The notes below the pieces were generated by a model. The model saw only the letters and a program-made list of their open reading frames with translations. It ran no database searches and was not told the DNA's origin. From Nocardia speluncae NBRC 108251 (GTDB lineage Bacteria; Actinomycetota; Actinomycetes; Mycobacteriales; Mycobacteriaceae), in contig NZ_BDBZ01000018.1 of NCBI RefSeq assembly GCF_001613245.1, forward strand, positions 1 to 64,000: a DNA stretch of 64,000 bases, written 5' to 3'. Below are positions 26,684-35,467 of this stretch, in pieces; positions within the stretch are counted from its first letter, which is position 1; every line of letters starts with the position of its first letter. The position numbers were made by a program, and so were the translations under genes.

Positions 26684-27427
26684 ATGAACATGCGACGACG
26701 CACTGTCGTGCGCGCAACCGGTATCGCAGGAATCGCCGCCGCCGCCGCATACACGGTCAGCGATGTGCTGCTGCTCGGCCGCCGCACGGACCCCGAGCAA
26801 CACCCCGCGCTGCGCGGGCTCGAACAGGTCGACAAACCCCTGATGCCGCTGCTGTCGATGGTGCCTGCCTCCACAAGACAGCTCGCCACAGGTGCTCTGC
26901 TCGGGGTTTACGCCACACCGTTCTACCTCGCCGCCGCCTGGCACATTCACCACGGCCTGGCCCCGGCCGGCCCCCGCCGCGCGTTGCCGCCCGCACTACT
27001 GCTGGCCGCCGGACTGGCCTTGACCTCATTCGCCCACGGCTCGTTCTTCCCTATCGGACGGGCCTACCAAGACCTCGAAGTTCTCGACGGCGATCCCGTG
27101 GTCCGGCAACGACTACTCGCCACGGCCAAGGTATTCGAGCAGGCCACCGTCAGCGCCTACATCCCACTCGGCGCGACGACCGCGGCGGCGTCCGTACTCA
27201 TCCTCGACACCATCCGCCGCGGTGAGACCGCCTACCCCCGCTGGTCGGCACCGGTGATCGCACCGCTGATCCCGATTACCGCAGCCACTGCCCTCACCGC
27301 AACCAGGATCCTGCCCGGCAGAGCCCGCTACGCCCTGCACGGCGCGGGCGTGAACCTCGGCACCCTGGTCAGCCTCACGGCCAGCACCCTCCTTCTCTGG
27401 CGCAACCGGAAAGCTGGAACCGCCTGA
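26684..27427 (+). CDS. Multi-pass membrane protein of the metal cassette
   Basis: A 247-residue integral membrane protein with about six hydrophobic segments and an N-terminal basic segment. It follows DUF3703 by 13 bp with a GAGGAG ribosome-binding site, so it belongs to the CmtR-like operon. It resembles actinobacterial proteins annotated as DUF6796-type membrane proteins (moderate recollection). Function is unknown; a role in metal handling is suggested only by context. Confidence 0.75.
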   Translation: MNMRRRTVVRATGIAGIAAAAAYTVSDVLLLGRRTDPEQHPALRGLEQVDKPLMPLLSMVPASTRQLATGALLGVYATPFYLAAAWHIHHGLAPAGPRRALPPALLLAAGLALTSFAHGSFFPIGRAYQDLEVLDGDPVVRQRLLATAKVFEQATVSAYIPLGATTAAASVLILDTIRRGETAYPRWSAPVIAPLIPITAATALTATRILPGRARYALHGAGVNLGTLVSLTASTLLLWRNRKAGTA

Positions 27428-27540
27428 TCGGGCGGTGATGCGCCGAACGCTTTGGCCGCTCCTTGGACCCATTGGAAAACGGACGTAAGGCAATGACAGC
27501 CGCATCCACCTTCGACCGTGATGAACGACGGTGTGAAAAT

Positions 27541-27690
27541 GGGCTGGAAGGCGTAGCGAACAGCGCAAAGCAATCGGTACGGCGGTACCAGTGCCCGGTG
27601 TGGATACTGCCGCGGGATTCGTCATCGGTGCCGGCGTAGCCGTTGGTGGGCGTACTTGACCTCCAAGGGGATCCAAAAATATGGTAATAA
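27541..27690 (+). pseudogene. Decayed coding leader before the first membrane paralog
   Basis: A broken frame reads GTAVPVPGVDTAAGFVIGAG and then needs a frameshift to reach TSKGIQKYG. The same signature (FVIGGATAYGTSKGIQ) is intact ahead of the second paralog at 28636-28695. This looks like a duplicated 3' end of an unknown gene. No family is recognised. Confidence 0.4.
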
Positions 27691-28622
27691 AGGACGGCGT
27701 TTTTCCGGAAATCGACTGGATCGAGGGTTGGCCGAAGGATCGATCGAAGTCTGCGGTGATCGTGCCGGTTGCTTTTACGATCATCTTTTCGGCGCTTGCC
27801 GTAACGCCGATCCTGGGTGCGCCGTGGAGTGCCGGGCCGGTGGTGTTCCTCGGGGCAAGCGGTGGGGTCCTGGCCTTCCTCGGGCTGGCGTATTTCTTCG
27901 GTTCTCTGTTGCTCGAATATTTTCCGCGCCGGAATGCGGGCATCACGCCGTTTGACGACGATACATACGGTCGGGGTATCCGGTTGGATGTCGACCGCCG
28001 TGAGCTGACGCGACTCCTGCCGACTCTGGCTGGAATGTCGGTGTACGGGTTCTGTGGATGGTTGGATTGGCGGGCGGGTGGAGATGCTCTCCTGCCGATG
28101 TCCAAATCTAATACCGGTGGCGCCGCGGCGGCCCTGATTTTTTCCGTTGTCCTAGGTGCTTCGGTGCTGTTCTTCGGCGCGCTCAGTAGGTGGTCGATTC
28201 AAGTCGGCATCCATCCTTTGGGGATTGTTCGACGTCTTTCTCTGCCGTTCGGGAAGACGAAGAACGAGTTCGTCTCCTGGGAGGATGTGGTCAGAATTGA
28301 TTCAGGTGTGTTCTCGTCGGGAAAAGCGAAGAATCTGCCGATGTTGAAATTTCACCTTTCGGATTCGTCGACACCTCCGAAACATCGAATGTTCGATCAG
28401 CCGGGGATATTCGGCATTCCATTGCATATTTATAAATGCGATCCGAACTCGTTGTTTTCCATAGTCGTGTTCTTGCATGAACATACGGAGAGTAGGGGGG
28501 TGTTGACTGTTGCGGAAATTCCGCGATGGTTTCTTCGAGTCGAGCGGTCGGGTAAAGGGATGGATCGTTCCTCGGGGGCAGTTGAACAAGGGATATTTTC
28601 ATTACGAAGGACTGACTGCTGA
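27681..28622 (+). CDS. Hypothetical membrane protein, tandem paralog A
   Basis: A 313-residue protein with two N-terminal hydrophobic segments (about residues 28-80), two more around 115-175, and then a soluble C-terminal domain rich in strands. Conserved with paralog B: WxEGWPxDRSxSA near the N terminus, DWRAGGDALLPMSKS, IHPLGIVRRLSLPFGKTKNEF, FDQPGIFGIPLHIYKCDPNS and WFLRVERSGK. The soluble part resembles PH-like/DUF-type domains that follow two TM pairs, but I do not recognise the family. The DNA is less GC-rich than its neighbours, especially 28290-28660, consistent with transfer. Confidence 0.75.
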   Translation: MVIKDGVFPEIDWIEGWPKDRSKSAVIVPVAFTIIFSALAVTPILGAPWSAGPVVFLGASGGVLAFLGLAYFFGSLLLEYFPRRNAGITPFDDDTYGRGIRLDVDRRELTRLLPTLAGMSVYGFCGWLDWRAGGDALLPMSKSNTGGAAAALIFSVVLGASVLFFGALSRWSIQVGIHPLGIVRRLSLPFGKTKNEFVSWEDVVRIDSGVFSSGKAKNLPMLKFHLSDSSTPPKHRMFDQPGIFGIPLHIYKCDPNSLFSIVVFLHEHTESRGVLTVAEIPRWFLRVERSGKGMDRSSGAVEQGIFSLRRTDC

Positions 28623-28695
28623 ATCTGTGCTGTTGTTTGTTATCGGTGGGGCTACTGCCTACGGAACCTCCAAAGGGATTCAATGGATATGGTAG
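28510..28695 (+). pseudogene. Remnant of an unknown coding sequence before paralog B
   Basis: An open frame overlapping the end of paralog A ends GGATAYGTSKGIQWIW and reaches into the start of paralog B. Its 3' half matches the decayed leader at 27612-27690, so the duplicated unit included this piece. It might also be a real small protein with one hydrophobic segment. Confidence 0.35.
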
Positions 28696-29612
28696 CGAAG
28701 GATGTAGATGACAATCGATTCCCCTACGTGGAATGGCGCGAGCACTGGCCGGTAGACCGCTCTGTCAGCGCTGCTGTAATCCCGCTGATCTTCGCACTGT
28801 TGTTTCTTGCGCTGGCGGCGCTTCTCTTCGGCATGGTCCCACTCGATGCCGGGTGGATTCCGGTTGCCGGTGCGGCCGGCGGAGGGCTCCTGATGCTCGG
28901 CGCGGTGGCCGCGTTCGTAGGCAAGTTGTCATGGCTGGTCCGGCGGCGCGATTCGGGCGTCAGGCACCATGTCGATACCGCACGCGGGCCCGGGATCCGG
29001 CTGGTCATCGGGCATTCCGATCAGATCGTCGGCTTGTGTGCCCTGGCGGGATGTGCGCTGTACGGACTGTGTGCGTGGCTGGATTGGAAAACCGGCGGTA
29101 GCTATTTGTTGCCCTTGTCCAAGTCGGATCAGGCCGGTGCCACCTGGATCCTGGTGCTCGCGTCGACGGCCGCAGTCATCGGTGTATTGCTGGCCATCGC
29201 ATTCAGATGGATGATTACGGTGGAAATATATCCAGCCGGAGTGGCCAGAAAAACCGCGCTACCATTCGGGCGGAGCCGTGAGGAATTTATTCGATGGGAC
29301 GACATATGCGTACTCAGGGCGGCATCGTTCGATACGTACAACTCGTCTCCGCCGATGATTGAGATCGAGTATTCGGATTCCGTTGTGCAGTCGCGGAACA
29401 AGCTTTTCGACAGGCCGGGTGTGCTGGGGCTGCCGATTCACCTGGTCCGATGCGATCTCAATTCACTGTTATCGATCATGGAGTATCTGAGAGACCATGG
29501 CCGGGCACGTTCACTTTTGGCTCATCCCGACGCTCCGCAGTGGTTTCTTCGAGTAGAGCGGAGTGGCCGGAAGGATCACCGGAGTCGAGGAAGAGAAGGT
29601 GGTGTGGGATGA
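28683..29612 (+). CDS. Hypothetical membrane protein, tandem paralog B
   Basis: A 309-residue protein colinear with paralog A: two N-terminal hydrophobic segments, DWKTGGSYLLPLSKS, a second TM pair, then a soluble domain with IYPAGVARKTALPFGRSREEF, FDRPGVLGLPIHLVRCDLNS and WFLRVERSGR. Identity is moderate, so the duplication is old. GC content is closer to the genome norm than in A. Function is unknown. Neighbours give no pathway; immunity to a secreted toxin is one possibility but nothing here proves it. Confidence 0.75.
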   Translation: MDMVAKDVDDNRFPYVEWREHWPVDRSVSAAVIPLIFALLFLALAALLFGMVPLDAGWIPVAGAAGGGLLMLGAVAAFVGKLSWLVRRRDSGVRHHVDTARGPGIRLVIGHSDQIVGLCALAGCALYGLCAWLDWKTGGSYLLPLSKSDQAGATWILVLASTAAVIGVLLAIAFRWMITVEIYPAGVARKTALPFGRSREEFIRWDDICVLRAASFDTYNSSPPMIEIEYSDSVVQSRNKLFDRPGVLGLPIHLVRCDLNSLLSIMEYLRDHGRARSLLAHPDAPQWFLRVERSGRKDHRSRGREGGVG

Positions 29613-29695
29613 GTGTGATGTCGAGTAGTTCAGCGGGCAATGTCAGCGCGAGAGCGCGGCGGTAGGCGGCGGAGTTCAGCACGAACGCGCGACGC

Positions 29696-29722
29696 CGAGC
29701 AGAGCAGAGCAGAGCAGCGTAG
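29696..29722. repeat. Short tandem repeat (AGAGC)n
   Basis: About four tandem copies of a five-base unit (AGCAG/AGAGC) in the intergenic region before the Rpn-like gene. It could vary in copy number by slippage. Confidence 0.6.
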
Positions 29723-29823
29723 GTACCGCTGCCCAGACCTGCCCACTCTCTGTGGTTGTGTGAGTCGTGCCGGAAACCACTGTCGCTCAGTAGTTGTCGG
29801 TGGCGTTGGCTACGGTGCGTGCT

Positions 29824-30714
29824 ATGCCTTCGACCCCGCACGAAGTGGTGATCGATATGTTCACGGAGCGGCCGCAACTGGTCGCTTCGCTGTTGTCCGC
29901 GCTCGGTTACGAGCTACCCGACTACGAGACGGTGGAACCCCGCTCCGAACGGGCGGCTGTCGTGGCACCCACCGAGTATTACGCCGATGCGGTATTGGCG
30001 TTCCGCCGTGGCGGCGACACGGTCTTGGCGGTTGTGGTCGAAATCCAGCTACGTCCGGACCCGGATAAACCATGGGCGTGGCCGGTGTACACCACCTCGC
30101 TGCGGGCGCGGATGAAATGCCCGGTCCTGCTTCTGGTCGTCTGCCCGGACCGGCGGACCGCGAAGTGGGCCGCCAAACCACTCGAAATCGGGTTCGGTAA
30201 TCCACCCACCACTGTGACACCCCTGGTCCTGGACCCGTCGACGGTGCCGGTGGTCACCGACCCGCAGGTGGCAACGGAACTGCCGGAGCTGGCCGTATTG
30301 TCTGCCGTCGCTCACCCGCACCACCCCGATCACGCCCGGATCTGGATGGCCCTGGCCGCGAGTTTTCGAACTCTGGGGGCGGACCCGTCCCTGCGATACC
30401 ATGACTTCATCCTGACGATGCTGCCGCGCGCTGTTCGTCCTGCTTGGGAGGCTTTTATGTCCACCGGTCTGCGTGATTACAACTTCACCAGCGACTTCGC
30501 CCGCAAGTACATCGCCGAAGGGGAGGCGAAGGGTGAAGCAAAAGGCGAAGCGAAGGGGGAGGCGAATTCGATCCTGACTGTGCTCGATGCCCGTGGGATA
30601 GATGTGTCCGACCAGGTCCGAGATGCCATAACCTCCTGCGAGGACCTCGACCAGCTGCAGAAGTGGCTGCGGAGGGCTCTCGAAGTTGTCGAGGCGGAGG
30701 AATTGCTCGCCTGA
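29824..30714 (+). CDS. Rpn-like PD-(D/E)XK nuclease family protein
   Basis: A 296-residue protein. The N-terminal domain (about residues 1-190) has a PD-(D/E)XK pattern: an aspartate in YADAVLAF and E-x-Q in VVVEIQLRPD, followed by a strand-rich core (PVLLLVVCPDRRTAKWA). This is the arrangement of Rpn/YhgA-type recombination-promoting nucleases and of related actinobacterial hypotheticals. The C-terminal part carries a GEAKGEAK repeat at about 30524-30561, then a helical tail (LDARGIDVSDQVRDAI, LDQLQKWLRRALE). Similar repeats are common in Rpn proteins. ATG 29824 is chosen; the frame is open to 29794. Confidence 0.75.
   Translation: MPSTPHEVVIDMFTERPQLVASLLSALGYELPDYETVEPRSERAAVVAPTEYYADAVLAFRRGGDTVLAVVVEIQLRPDPDKPWAWPVYTTSLRARMKCPVLLLVVCPDRRTAKWAAKPLEIGFGNPPTTVTPLVLDPSTVPVVTDPQVATELPELAVLSAVAHPHHPDHARIWMALAASFRTLGADPSLRYHDFILTMLPRAVRPAWEAFMSTGLRDYNFTSDFARKYIAEGEAKGEAKGEAKGEANSILTVLDARGIDVSDQVRDAITSCEDLDQLQKWLRRALEVVEAEELLA
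30524..30561 (+). repeat. In-gene GEAK repeat
   Basis: About four tandem 12-nt units encode Gly-Glu-Ala-Lys in the linker of the Rpn-like protein. Copy change would keep frame. Confidence 0.8.
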
Positions 30715-30986
30715 AAGGCCCTCCAGGTGACCCGAACCGCACGTGGGTGGGGGCTGGGTCGGCAGCCGCACTGTCAGGTATCCCCGTATCCACGGCGCCG
30801 AGACAACTCCAGTAGTGGCAATCGGATCGCACAATGCGGCGTGATTCGCCAGTGGCTGTGTGTGCCGGGGTCCTGCGCAGTCATTACCCAGCAGTTGTGG
30901 TCCGCCGGTTCGCTGTACCGGCGCCGGTGGCCCAAACCTCACGCGTGGCGCACCCACTTCGGTCGGTGCGCGCATAGGGTCGGGAT

Positions 30987-32387
30987 ATGAGTGAGCAGAC
31001 GCAGTATCGGATCGAGCGCGACACCATGGGCGAGGTCCGGGTTCCGGTGGATGCGCTGTGGCGGGCGCAGACGCAGCGGGCGGTGGAGAATTTCCCGATC
31101 AGCGGGCGTGGGCTGGAGCGGGCGCAGATCCGGGCGCTCGGCCTGCTGAAGGGGGCCTGCGCTGTCGTCAATCGGGATCTCGGTTTGCTCGACGCGGAGA
31201 AGGCCGAGGCTGTGATCGCGGCGGCCGCGGAGATCGCCGAAGGGCGGCACGACGACCAGTTCCCGATCGATGTGTTCCAGACCGGGTCGGGCACGAGTTC
31301 GAATATGAACGCCAACGAGGTGATCGCTTCGATCGCGGCGAACAACGGGGCCACGGTGCATCCGAACGATCATGTGAACATGTCGCAGTCGTCGAACGAC
31401 ACCTTCCCGACCGCCACCCATCTGGCGGCCGTCGAGGCCGTGATAAAGGATCTGCTGCCGGCGCTGGAGCATCTGCGGCTCGCGCTACTGGACAAATCCA
31501 CAGAGTGGCGCACAGTGGTGAAATCGGGGCGTACGCATCTGATGGACGCTGTGCCGGTGACGCTGGGCCAAGAGTTCGGGGGCTACACCCGGCAGGTCGC
31601 GGCAGGGATGGAACGCCTGCTGGCGACGCTGCCGCGGCTGGGGGAGCTGCCGATCGGCGGGACGGCCGTCGGCACCGGTTTGAATGCGCCCGCCGGTTTC
31701 GGTGCGAGGGTGGTGGCGGAGCTGGTGCGCACCACCGGAATCGACGCGTTGAGTGAAGCCGAGGATCATTTCGAGGCACAGGCCGCCCGGGACGGCCTGG
31801 TGGAGGTTTCCGGGGCCCTGCGCACCGTCGCAGTGAGCCTGACGAAGATCGCCAACGATATTCGCTGGATGGGATCCGGGCCGCTGACAGGGCTGGGGGA
31901 ACTCCAGTTGCCGGACTTGCAGCCGGGTAGTTCCATCATGCCCGGCAAGGTCAACCCTGTTCTGCCCGAGGCGGTTACGCAGGTGGCGGCTCAGGTTGTC
32001 GGTAACGATGCCGCGGTTGCGTTCGCCGGGGCGGGCGGGCATTTCGAACTGAATGTCTACATTCCGGTGATGGCGCGCAATGTGCTCGAATCGATTCGCC
32101 TGCTGGCAGCGGTATCCCAATTGTTCGCCGACCGGTGTATCCACGGTCTCACCGCGAATGCCGACCGGCTGCGCACGCTGGCCGAATCCTCGCCTTCGAT
32201 TGTGACACCGTTGAATTCGGCGATCGGGTACGAGGAAGCCGCGGCGGTGGCCAAACAGGCACTGCGGGAGGAGAAAACGATCCGGCAGACGGTGGTCGAC
32301 CGGGGGCTGGTCGGCGAAAAACTCAGCGAGGAAGAACTGGATCGGCGCCTGGATGTGCTGTCCATGACCAATATCGACAAGGACTGA
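30987..32387 (+). CDS. fumC: Class II fumarate hydratase
   Basis: A 466-residue TCA-cycle enzyme that interconverts fumarate and malate as a homotetramer. The superfamily signature GSSIMPGKVNPV is present, as are TGSGTSSNMNANEV, SGRTHLMDAVPVTLGQEF and HPNDHVNMSQSSND. Length is standard. The place matches Rv1098c, upstream of glpX, although here it points the other way from glpX. Confidence 0.97.
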   Translation: MSEQTQYRIERDTMGEVRVPVDALWRAQTQRAVENFPISGRGLERAQIRALGLLKGACAVVNRDLGLLDAEKAEAVIAAAAEIAEGRHDDQFPIDVFQTGSGTSSNMNANEVIASIAANNGATVHPNDHVNMSQSSNDTFPTATHLAAVEAVIKDLLPALEHLRLALLDKSTEWRTVVKSGRTHLMDAVPVTLGQEFGGYTRQVAAGMERLLATLPRLGELPIGGTAVGTGLNAPAGFGARVVAELVRTTGIDALSEAEDHFEAQAARDGLVEVSGALRTVAVSLTKIANDIRWMGSGPLTGLGELQLPDLQPGSSIMPGKVNPVLPEAVTQVAAQVVGNDAAVAFAGAGGHFELNVYIPVMARNVLESIRLLAAVSQLFADRCIHGLTANADRLRTLAESSPSIVTPLNSAIGYEEAAAVAKQALREEKTIRQTVVDRGLVGEKLSEEELDRRLDVLSMTNIDKD

Positions 32388-32481
32388 AACCGGCCGCTTG
32401 CGGAAGCCGATGCGAAGTCGCGGGCGGCAGCTGGGAATCGCCGCCCGGCCTTCGACGGTCGGTCCGGCGGGTGTGCCGGGT

Positions 32482-32500
32482 GCCGGGCCGGTGGCCCGGC
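32482..32500. terminator. Short hairpin between fumC and the desaturase gene
   Basis: A perfect 8-bp stem (GCCGGGCC with GGCCCGGC) and a 3-nt loop between convergent genes. Confidence 0.35.
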
Positions 32501-32516
32501 CGGCCCCCGGTAGCGG

Positions 32517-33380
32517 TCAGGAGCGGAAGCGGTCGAGTTCGGCTCGTGCCGCCTCGCCGGCTTCACCGAGATCGGTGCGGCCGAAGACATTCCAGCGTTG
32601 CAGTAGCGGGGCGAACACGAGCTCGTCCTGTTTCGCCGGATCGTAGATCCCGGCCTCGGCCAGCACCTCGTCGCTGCTGCGGCCGTCGGGCAGGGTGACC
32701 GAAGGCACCCGGAACGCGGCGATCTGGTCGGCGATGGCGCGCGCGGCCTGGTCCGGTGCTTGGTCGAAGCCTGCGGCCAGCAGATCGGCGAAGACCTCCG
32801 CTTGGGTTTCGTCGTCCTGCGCGATCCGCTCGCTGATGGCGGTGACCAGTGCGTTCTCGCCGAGCGCCGCGGTGTTGCGGTGCCGGATCGCGGAGGCCTT
32901 CTCCTCGAACGCGCAGGCGGCCAGCACATCGAGCAGGTGCATGGGCTCACGGCGGAAACCGGTGGTCATATGCCCCATGCGCAGCCGCTCCAGTTCCACC
33001 GGATCGCAGGCGCGGGTGGTCATCAGATAGTTGCGGATCAGGACGGAATGCCGGGCCTCCTCGGCGGTCCAGCGTCCCACCCAGCGCCACCAGGCGCCGG
33101 TTCGCAGATATTTGCCGACCTCCCGGTGATAGGCGGGCAGATTATCGGCGATGAGCACACTCACGGTGAGCGCCGTGCGTGCCGTATCGCTCAGTCCGGA
33201 CTGGGCGGGGTCCCAGTTCTCGCCACCGAGGAAGGCGAAGTTGCGTCCGTCGTCCCACGGCACGTAGTCGTGCGGCTGCCATTCATCGGCGGTTTCCGTA
33301 TGGCGCCGTATGGTCAGTTCCACGTCGACCGCGAGGGATTCCAGCAGGTCGCGGTCGGTCAACAGATTCTGCACGCACAC
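32517..33380 (-). CDS. Acyl-ACP desaturase-like protein (DesA2-type) with altered diiron motif
   Basis: A 287-residue ferritin-like protein of the acyl-ACP desaturase family, closest in appearance to M. tuberculosis DesA2 (Rv1094): WQPHDYVPWDDGRNFAFLGG and the first ligand motif TAEEARH are present. The second motif, normally DExxH on its helix (RDEVRH in DesA2 as I recall), reads QDDETQAEVF here, so the histidine ligand is Gln and the preceding Glu is Asp. Diiron binding is therefore in doubt, and the protein may act without desaturase activity. It is displaced relative to M. tuberculosis, where desA2 lies between glyA and phoH2. Confidence 0.88.
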   Translation of the reverse strand: MCVQNLLTDRDLLESLAVDVELTIRRHTETADEWQPHDYVPWDDGRNFAFLGGENWDPAQSGLSDTARTALTVSVLIADNLPAYHREVGKYLRTGAWWRWVGRWTAEEARHSVLIRNYLMTTRACDPVELERLRMGHMTTGFRREPMHLLDVLAACAFEEKASAIRHRNTAALGENALVTAISERIAQDDETQAEVFADLLAAGFDQAPDQAARAIADQIAAFRVPSVTLPDGRSSDEVLAEAGIYDPAKQDELVFAPLLQRWNVFGRTDLGEAGEAARAELDRFRS

Positions 33381-33560
33381 ACGGTAGCCGGTCGGATGGG
33401 AGATCGGGTGAGCACCGGGTCGGGTCGGGAACTATCGGTCACGGGTTCAGTTCCGGTGGTGATCGTGCACGGTATCCGAAGCGGTCGAAAAGTGACCGCG
33501 AATTCTGAACGGAGAGTGCCGCCGCAACGGTTTTCGGGCGAGTTACGGCGGACAGCAGAA

Positions 33561-33586
33561 GGGGCGCCCGCCGTGGCGAGCGCCCC
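33561..33586 (-). terminator. Hairpin after the LGFP lipoprotein gene
   Basis: A 7-bp GC stem (GGGGCGC with GCGCCCC), 11 bp past the minus-strand stop. Confidence 0.5.
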
Positions 33587-33597
33587 TGTTCCGGAAA

Positions 33598-34200
33598 TCA
33601 ATTCATGGTGACCGTGGTGGTGCGGTCGGAGGAATTCCAGGTGATGGTGCCGCCCTCGAACTCGCTCATCTTGCCCTCCGGGGTGTCCTGCTCGTCCGAG
33701 GTCGGGAACCCGAGTTCGCCGTCGGCGCCGCCGTCGGCTTCCCACGCCTCCTGGATATCGCCCCACACGACGTGGGCCCCGGTGTCCTGACTGAAGAAAA
33801 TGGTGCCGCCGACGAAGTTCTGGTAGCGGCCACCGTCACCGGCGACCTGCTCCTCTCCTTCGGGCATACCGAGTGTGCCGGCCGGTCCGCCCGCCTCGTT
33901 GTACTTTTGATAGATGCTGCCGGACACCGTGACCTCGGTGCCGTCTGGTGTCTGCACCGTGGTTTCACCGGCATCGGCGTTGGGATCGGAGTCCGGGGCG
34001 GGCGATTCCTCCGCGCCCGGCGATCCGGTCGGGGTGTTCTCCGCACCGGTGTCGTCGCCGGGCATCACCTGTGAGGTGAGTGAACCGACAGTGTCCGAGA
34101 CCGAGGTGTCGTCGTCGCCGCAGCCCGCAACCAGCAGGCCCGCGGCCGCGAGCGCAATGGTGAATCCTGCTGAACGTCGAGCGAAGTGGTGCATGTCCAT
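33598..34200 (-). CDS. LGFP-repeat lipoprotein
   Basis: A 200-residue exported lipoprotein. The signal peptide ends in a lipobox-like LVAGC near residue 27, followed by a D/T/E/P-rich linker (about residues 30-90). Two LGFP-type repeats then follow (YQKYNEAGGPAGTLGMPEGEEQ and the unit around VWGDIQEAWEADGGADGELGFPTSDE). LGFP repeats occur in cell-wall proteins of mycolic-acid bacteria and are thought to anchor or organise the envelope. It appears monocistronic. Confidence 0.88.
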   Translation of the reverse strand: MDMHHFARRSAGFTIALAAAGLLVAGCGDDDTSVSDTVGSLTSQVMPGDDTGAENTPTGSPGAEESPAPDSDPNADAGETTVQTPDGTEVTVSGSIYQKYNEAGGPAGTLGMPEGEEQVAGDGGRYQNFVGGTIFFSQDTGAHVVWGDIQEAWEADGGADGELGFPTSDEQDTPEGKMSEFEGGTITWNSSDRTTTVTMN

Positions 34201-34423
34201 CCTCTCGCGACAGGCAGGAGTGATCTGCGGCCGCAGCCGCGTGGCTCATCACTCCGGCTCATTGAGGCGGCAATGCTACGGCTACCCAGCGCGAGATCCG
34301 TAGCGCCACCACCTTCGGTGGTCACGGGGATCGTACCCGGAATCGGCAGGCGCAGGATCGTATGCCCGATATTTGCTGTGAGGTGGGTGTGCCGCCACGC
34401 GAATCACGGGCCGGCACCCGCCG

Positions 34424-35467
34424 TCACGGCAGGGGCGGATTGGCGTGCTCGTCGCCGTGGAAATCGACAGAGGAGTACTCGCGGAGCTTGGTGAGCCGGT
34501 GGTAGGCGTCGACCATTCGGACGGTGCCCGATTTCGACCGCATGACGATCGACTGGGTGGAAGCGCCACCACCGTAGTAGCGGACACCGCGCAGCAGATC
34601 GCCGTCGGTGACGCCGGTGGCGCAGAAGAAGACGTTGTCGCCGGACACCAGATCCTCGGTGACCAGGACACGATCCAGATCGTGGCCGGCATCGATCGCC
34701 TTCTGGCGTTCGTCGTCGTCCTTGGGGGCGAGTTTGCCCTGCAGCGTGCCGCCCATACAGCGCATCGCGGCGGCGGCGATGATGCCTTCCGGAGTGCCGC
34801 CGATCCCGACGAGGATATCGGTGCCGGAATCGGGGCGGGCGGCGGCGATCGCGCCCGCGACATCGCCGTCGGAAATCAACCGGATCCGGGCGCCGGCTTC
34901 GCGGACCTCATGGATCAGGTCGGCGTGCCGGGGCCGGTCCAGGATGCAGACGGTGATATCGGACACCGACGCGCTCTTGGCCTTGGCGACCTTGCGGATG
35001 TTCTCCGCCATCGGCGCCGAGATATCGATCACATCGGCCGCATCGGGCCCCACGGCGATCTTGTGCATATAGAACACGGCCGAGGGATCGAACATGGCGC
35101 CGCGTTCGGCGACCGCGAGTACCGAGATGGCGCCCGGCGAACCCTTCGACATCAGGGTGGTGCCGTCGATCGGGTCGACCGCGAAATCCACTTCGGGGCC
35201 GGTGCCGTCGCCGACGTTCTCCCCGTTGTAGAGCATGGGCGCCTCGTCCTTCTCGCCCTCGCCGATCACCACGACCCCGCTCATCGACACCGAGCTGACC
35301 AGCTGTCGCATCGCATCCACGGCCGCCCCGTCGCCGCCCTCTTTGTCGCCGCGGCCCACCCAGCGGCCCGCCGCCATCGCACCGGCCTCGGTAACACGGA
35401 CGAGTTCGAGCGCGAGGTTGCGGTCGGGCGCCTCGCGGCGGCTCGAAGGGGTCGCGGATGCCGTCAT
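34424..35467 (-). CDS. glpX: Class II fructose-1,6-bisphosphatase
   Basis: A 347-residue gluconeogenic phosphatase that converts fructose-1,6-bisphosphate to fructose-6-phosphate. Family motifs include GEGEKDEAPMLYNGE, the metal-binding VDPIDGTTLMSKG and GIGGTPEGIIAAAAM. ATG at 35465-35467 matches family length; the frame is open 15 codons further. It corresponds to Rv1099c, the sole FBPase of M. tuberculosis. Confidence 0.96.
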   Translation of the reverse strand: MTASATPSSRREAPDRNLALELVRVTEAGAMAAGRWVGRGDKEGGDGAAVDAMRQLVSSVSMSGVVVIGEGEKDEAPMLYNGENVGDGTGPEVDFAVDPIDGTTLMSKGSPGAISVLAVAERGAMFDPSAVFYMHKIAVGPDAADVIDISAPMAENIRKVAKAKSASVSDITVCILDRPRHADLIHEVREAGARIRLISDGDVAGAIAAARPDSGTDILVGIGGTPEGIIAAAAMRCMGGTLQGKLAPKDDDERQKAIDAGHDLDRVLVTEDLVSGDNVFFCATGVTDGDLLRGVRYYGGGASTQSIVMRSKSGTVRMVDAYHRLTKLREYSSVDFHGDEHANPPLP

